In this document: piece by piece, positions 61,346 to 64,000 of the stretch
Position numbering within the stretch: position 1 is the first letter of the stretch
How the letters are laid out: each line of letters begins with the position of its first letter
Assembly: GCF_001931675.1 (NCBI RefSeq)
Contig: NZ_CP014839.1
Span: 620,001-684,000 of the forward strand
From: Pandoraea thiooxydans
Lineage (GTDB): Bacteria; Pseudomonadota; Gammaproteobacteria; Burkholderiales; Burkholderiaceae
Direction of reading: 5' to 3'
DNA length: 64,000 nucleotides
Notes under the pieces: generated by a model
The model's input: the letters and a program-made list of their open reading frames with translations, nothing else
Database searches by the model: none
What the model was told of the DNA's origin: nothing
Made by a program: the position numbers and the translations under genes

Positions 61346-62947
61346 ATGTTTCACCAAATAGTTACTCCAGTGGCCAATGCACTGCTGCCGTCGTTTTTGG
61401 TAGCGGTCATTCCCATTGCAATCGTACTTGTCATGCTGGGGGTGTTGCGTCGCCCGGCCTGGCAAGCGTCCATGGTGGGCTTGATCGCTGGCTTGATCAT
61501 TGCCGTCGCCGTGTGGAAGATGCCGGTTGGTCTGGCATTCAATGCCGTGGCTTTCGGCGTGGTTTTCGCGCTCCTGCCCGTTATGTGGATCGTGTATGGC
61601 GCGCTGGTGCTGTACAACGTGTCCGTAAAGTCGGGACGCTTCGATGCGTTCCGGCAGTGGATGCTCGATCACATGCCGAATGACCGTCGGCTGGTGCTGC
61701 TGGTCGTCGCCTTCTCCTTCGGCTGTCTGCTCGAGGGGATCGCTGGTTTCGGCACGCCGGTGGCGATTACCAGCGCATTGCTGATCGCCCTCGGGTTCCC
61801 GGCGCTGGAAGCCTTGACCTACACCCTGATCTTCAACACCGCGCCGGTCGCGTTCGGTGCCTTGGGTGTGCCCATCACGGTGCTCGGCGCGGTCACCAGC
61901 ATGCCGCCCGGTCCGCTGGGCGCGATGGTCGGTCGGCAATTGCCGCTGTTCGCCTTCCTGCTGCCGTTTTACGTGATCGGTCTGTATGGCGGGTTCCGCT
62001 CGATTCGCAAACTGTGGCCGGCCCTGACGGTGGCGGGCGGCAGCTTCGCGCTGGCGCAGTTCGTTTCGTCCAACTTCATCAGCTACCAATTGACCGACGT
62101 GCTGGCCTCGATGACCTCGCTGATCATCACCATCGCGTTCCTCAAGGTATGGTCGCCGGAGCCTGATCCCCAATACCATATCGATCGTCCCGCGCGCGCC
62201 GCTGGCACGCCGAAGATCGGTTATGGCGGCTGGCTGCCCTGGGTGGTCATTACGGTCGTCGTGATTTTCTGGGTCTACGCCAAGATTTCCGGGATCGGTG
62301 AAGCCAAACTGCCGTGGCCGGGGCTCAACCAGCAAGTATTCATTACGCTGTACAACAAGCCTTATGGCGCCGTCTGGGGCTTCCAGCCGCTTGGCACGGG
62401 AACCGCGATTCTGCTGGCTGCGGTGATCACTTCCTTCCTGGTGAAGCTCTCCGTCAAGGACTTCCTGGCGTCGCTGTGGGATGCCTGGGTGCAGATCCGC
62501 ATCGCCGTGCTGACGGTGTGCATGATCGTCGGCCTGGCATTCCTGCTCAACTACTCGGGCATCAGCTATACGCTGGGTATGGGGGTCGCATCGGTCGGAG
62601 CGCTCTTCCCGCTGGTTTCGGCGTTCCTCGGCTGGGTGGCGGTTTTCCTGTCGGGCAGCGACACCTCGGGCAACGCACTGTTCGGCAACCTGCAGGTCGT
62701 GGCTGCCAAGCAACTGGGCTTCGATCCGGTCTTGATGGCGGCGACCAACTCGTCGGGCGGTGTGATGGGCAAGATGATTTCCCCGCAGAACATCGCAACG
62801 GGCGTGTCCACCACCGGCTTGCGCGGTCACGAAGGTGTGGTGTTCGCCCGTACCTTCAAGCACAGCGTTTTCCTGACCTTGTTGCTCGGGGTTGTGGTCT
62901 ACTTGCAGCAACACGTGCTGAGTTGGATGATTCCGCATCTGCATTGA
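61346..62947 (+). CDS. L-lactate permease
   Basis: A 533-residue inner-membrane lactate/proton symporter of the LctP family (TC 2.A.14), with 12 or more hydrophobic helices. GCLLEGIAGFGTPVAITSAL and LTYTLIFNTAPVAFGALGVP are family signatures, as are SGSDTSGNALFGNLQVVAA and SSGGVMGKMISPQNIATGV near the end. GGAG lies 9 bases before the ATG. No lactate dehydrogenase (lldD or lutABC) gene lies in the window. A strong hairpin follows. LldP and GlcA (glycolate) members cannot be told apart safely, so I give no symbol. Confidence 0.94.
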   Translation: MFHQIVTPVANALLPSFLVAVIPIAIVLVMLGVLRRPAWQASMVGLIAGLIIAVAVWKMPVGLAFNAVAFGVVFALLPVMWIVYGALVLYNVSVKSGRFDAFRQWMLDHMPNDRRLVLLVVAFSFGCLLEGIAGFGTPVAITSALLIALGFPALEALTYTLIFNTAPVAFGALGVPITVLGAVTSMPPGPLGAMVGRQLPLFAFLLPFYVIGLYGGFRSIRKLWPALTVAGGSFALAQFVSSNFISYQLTDVLASMTSLIITIAFLKVWSPEPDPQYHIDRPARAAGTPKIGYGGWLPWVVITVVVIFWVYAKISGIGEAKLPWPGLNQQVFITLYNKPYGAVWGFQPLGTGTAILLAAVITSFLVKLSVKDFLASLWDAWVQIRIAVLTVCMIVGLAFLLNYSGISYTLGMGVASVGALFPLVSAFLGWVAVFLSGSDTSGNALFGNLQVVAAKQLGFDPVLMAATNSSGGVMGKMISPQNIATGVSTTGLRGHEGVVFARTFKHSVFLTLLLGVVVYLQQHVLSWMIPHLH

Positions 62948-62993
62948 TGCGAGCGCCGGGATAGGAATAGACGCTTAACCCGGGTGTTGCAGA

Positions 62994-63033
62994 TTGGCGG
63001 ATGGCTGCCTGGCGGCCATCCGCCAAAGCTGTT
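62994..63033 (+). terminator. Rho-independent terminator of the lactate permease gene
   Basis: A 12-pair stem (TTGGCGGATGGC with GCCATCCGCCAA, 9-base loop) is followed by GCTGTTTTT, about 50 bases past the stop codon. Confidence 0.85.
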
Positions 63034-63151
63034 TTTAGCGACGCAAAAAGGCATCGCCGCTTGTCCCGATGCGCGTGGCATACTTGGCCAACCCACTTGA
63101 AATGACCGCGACACGCCGCCGTACGCAGGGCGTCGCGGTTTCCTCTGGACG

Positions 63152-64000
63152 ATGAGCAAAACCGGTCAGTCTTCTTCCATCTCTTCGCCCGGCGCCCTGC
63201 ATGGCGTCAAACCGCTCTGGCTGAAGTCGGCGCCGTTCATATTCCTGCTGCTGTGGTCCGCCGGCTTCACCATCGCCAAGATCGGTCTGGCCTATGTGAA
63301 CCCGCTGACCTTTTTGGTGCTGCGCTATGCGCTGGTGCTGCTGGTGCTGCTGCCGTTGCTGGTGGTGTTGCGCCCGCCCTGGCCGAAGACCGCGGCAGCG
63401 TGGCGACATCTGGCGGTAGTGGGCCTGCTGATTCAGGCGGGCTATTTCAGTCTGTTCAATCTGGCGCTGCGCTTTGGCGCATCGGTCGGTGGCGTCGCCC
63501 TGATCGTTTCGCTGCAGCCGATTCTGGTGGCGTTACTGGTGCCCTACATGAGCAACGAACGAATCAGCAAGACGCGCTGGTTCGGTCTCGGATTGGGCCT
63601 CGTAGGCGCCGCGCTGGTGATCCTCGCGCGCTCGGCCATCGAGGCGACATCAGTGGCCGGCATTCTGTGCGCGTTGCTGGCGCTGGCCTGCATCACGGCC
63701 GGCACGCTCTATGAAAAGCGCTTTGGCTCACCGCATCATCCGGTGGTCGCCAACGCCGTGCAATATGCGGTCGGCCTGCTGGTGGTGTTGCCGCTGGCCT
63801 GGGCCTTCGAGCCGATGCAGGTGCGCTGGAGCGGCCCGTTGATTCTGTCGCTGGCTTACCTGGTGCTCGCCAATTCGTTGATCGCCATCAGCCTGCTGCT
63901 GGTCATGATCCGGCATGGCGAGGCGTCGCGCGTGTCGGCATTGTTCTTCCTGGTGCCGCCCGCGGCCGCGTTGATCGCGTGGCTGATGATCGGCGAGCAC
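63152..64000 (+). CDS. EamA/DMT-family transporter (runs off window)
   Basis: The first 283 residues of a ten-helix EamA transporter, cut by the window edge. Helices are seen from about residue 28 onward (APFIFLLLWSAGFTIAKIGL), with ASVGGVALIVSLQPILVALL ending the first EamA repeat and the second repeat starting near 150 (AGILCALLALACITAGTLYE). Such inner-membrane proteins export metabolites such as amino acids or drugs; the substrate is unknown. The ATG at 63152 has only a weak site (CTGGACG). It follows the permease by 204 bases. Confidence 0.9.
   Translation, partial: MSKTGQSSSISSPGALHGVKPLWLKSAPFIFLLLWSAGFTIAKIGLAYVNPLTFLVLRYALVLLVLLPLLVVLRPPWPKTAAAWRHLAVVGLLIQAGYFSLFNLALRFGASVGGVALIVSLQPILVALLVPYMSNERISKTRWFGLGLGLVGAALVILARSAIEATSVAGILCALLALACITAGTLYEKRFGSPHHPVVANAVQYAVGLLVVLPLAWAFEPMQVRWSGPLILSLAYLVLANSLIAISLLLVMIRHGEASRVSALFFLVPPAAALIAWLMIGEH

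Noticed and set aside
61238-62944. A 568-residue frame antisense to the lactate permease
   Set aside because: Hydrophobic codons read backwards give Gln/His/Arg-rich sequence; no domain seen.

Overview
The window is about 64 kb of GC-rich bacterial chromosome. Gene content and order point to a betaproteobacterium of the order Burkholderiales: a small H-NS-family protein, a second long IF-1 beside a CspA-type protein, a recC-recB-recD operon, and the yebC-purD / hemF-nadD-rsfS-rlmH / maf-rng block. A Burkholderiaceae member (Paraburkholderia- or Pandoraea-like) is my guess; genus cannot be fixed from these sequences alone. No tRNA, rRNA, CRISPR array, insertion sequence or prophage was seen. 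Coding density is high and most ORFs antisense to real genes are codon-bias shadows.

Layout. 1-2.4 kb: start of an aromatic aminotransferase gene (cut by the window edge), a GNAT acetyltransferase overlapping an azoreductase, and an H-NS-like gene behind an AT-rich leader. 2.5-5.5 kb: an EnvZ/OmpR-type pair and a divergent RcsB-like orphan regulator with two palindromes in its upstream region. 5.5-17.3 kb: a FUSC-type membrane protein, then recCBD with a YciI-like gene. 17.3-19.4 kb: a cold-shock/translation group (csp, a 47-residue basic protein gene, a second infA) divergent from a NYN-OST-HTH putative RNase. 19.5-29.5 kb: a CorC/HlyC-type protein, thiC with a TPP riboswitch and recognisable promoter, a MocR regulator divergent from an AhpD-like gene, a chemoreceptor, an MBL-fold hydrolase and a BASS-type transporter. 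29.5-42.9 kb: rhlE, gluQ, trhO, dnaE, two LPS-core-type glycosyltransferases, recQ, msbA and a peroxidase-related gene, with DnaA-box-like sites between recQ and msbA. 42.9-54.1 kb: a minus-strand run hemF-nadD-rsfS-rlmH-ugpBAECQ-maf-rng-CDF transporter. 54.3-58.7 kb: an M60-like secreted protein lacking its zinc motif, then the formaldehyde pair frmA-fghA. 58.8-64 kb: purD, yebC, an L-lactate permease and a truncated EamA transporter.

How the genes work together. RecBCD and RecQ serve recombination and repair. csp, infA2, rhlE and the NYN protein all bear on RNA structure or translation; csp and rhlE each have a predicted long leader, as in cold-inducible genes. Ugp proteins import glycerol-3-phosphate or its diesters; ugpQ overlaps maf by 4 bases, so a phosphorus-scavenging operon is translationally joined to housekeeping genes. 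FrmA and FghA oxidise formaldehyde through glutathione. The two glycosyltransferases and MsbA act on lipopolysaccharide.

I did not find an obvious new defence or mobile system. The most unusual items are the M60-like protein with a degenerate active site, the paired palindromes before the RcsB-like gene, the DnaA-box cluster between recQ and msbA, the csp-47aa-infA2 group, and two gene sets apparently inserted in an otherwise conserved housekeeping block.
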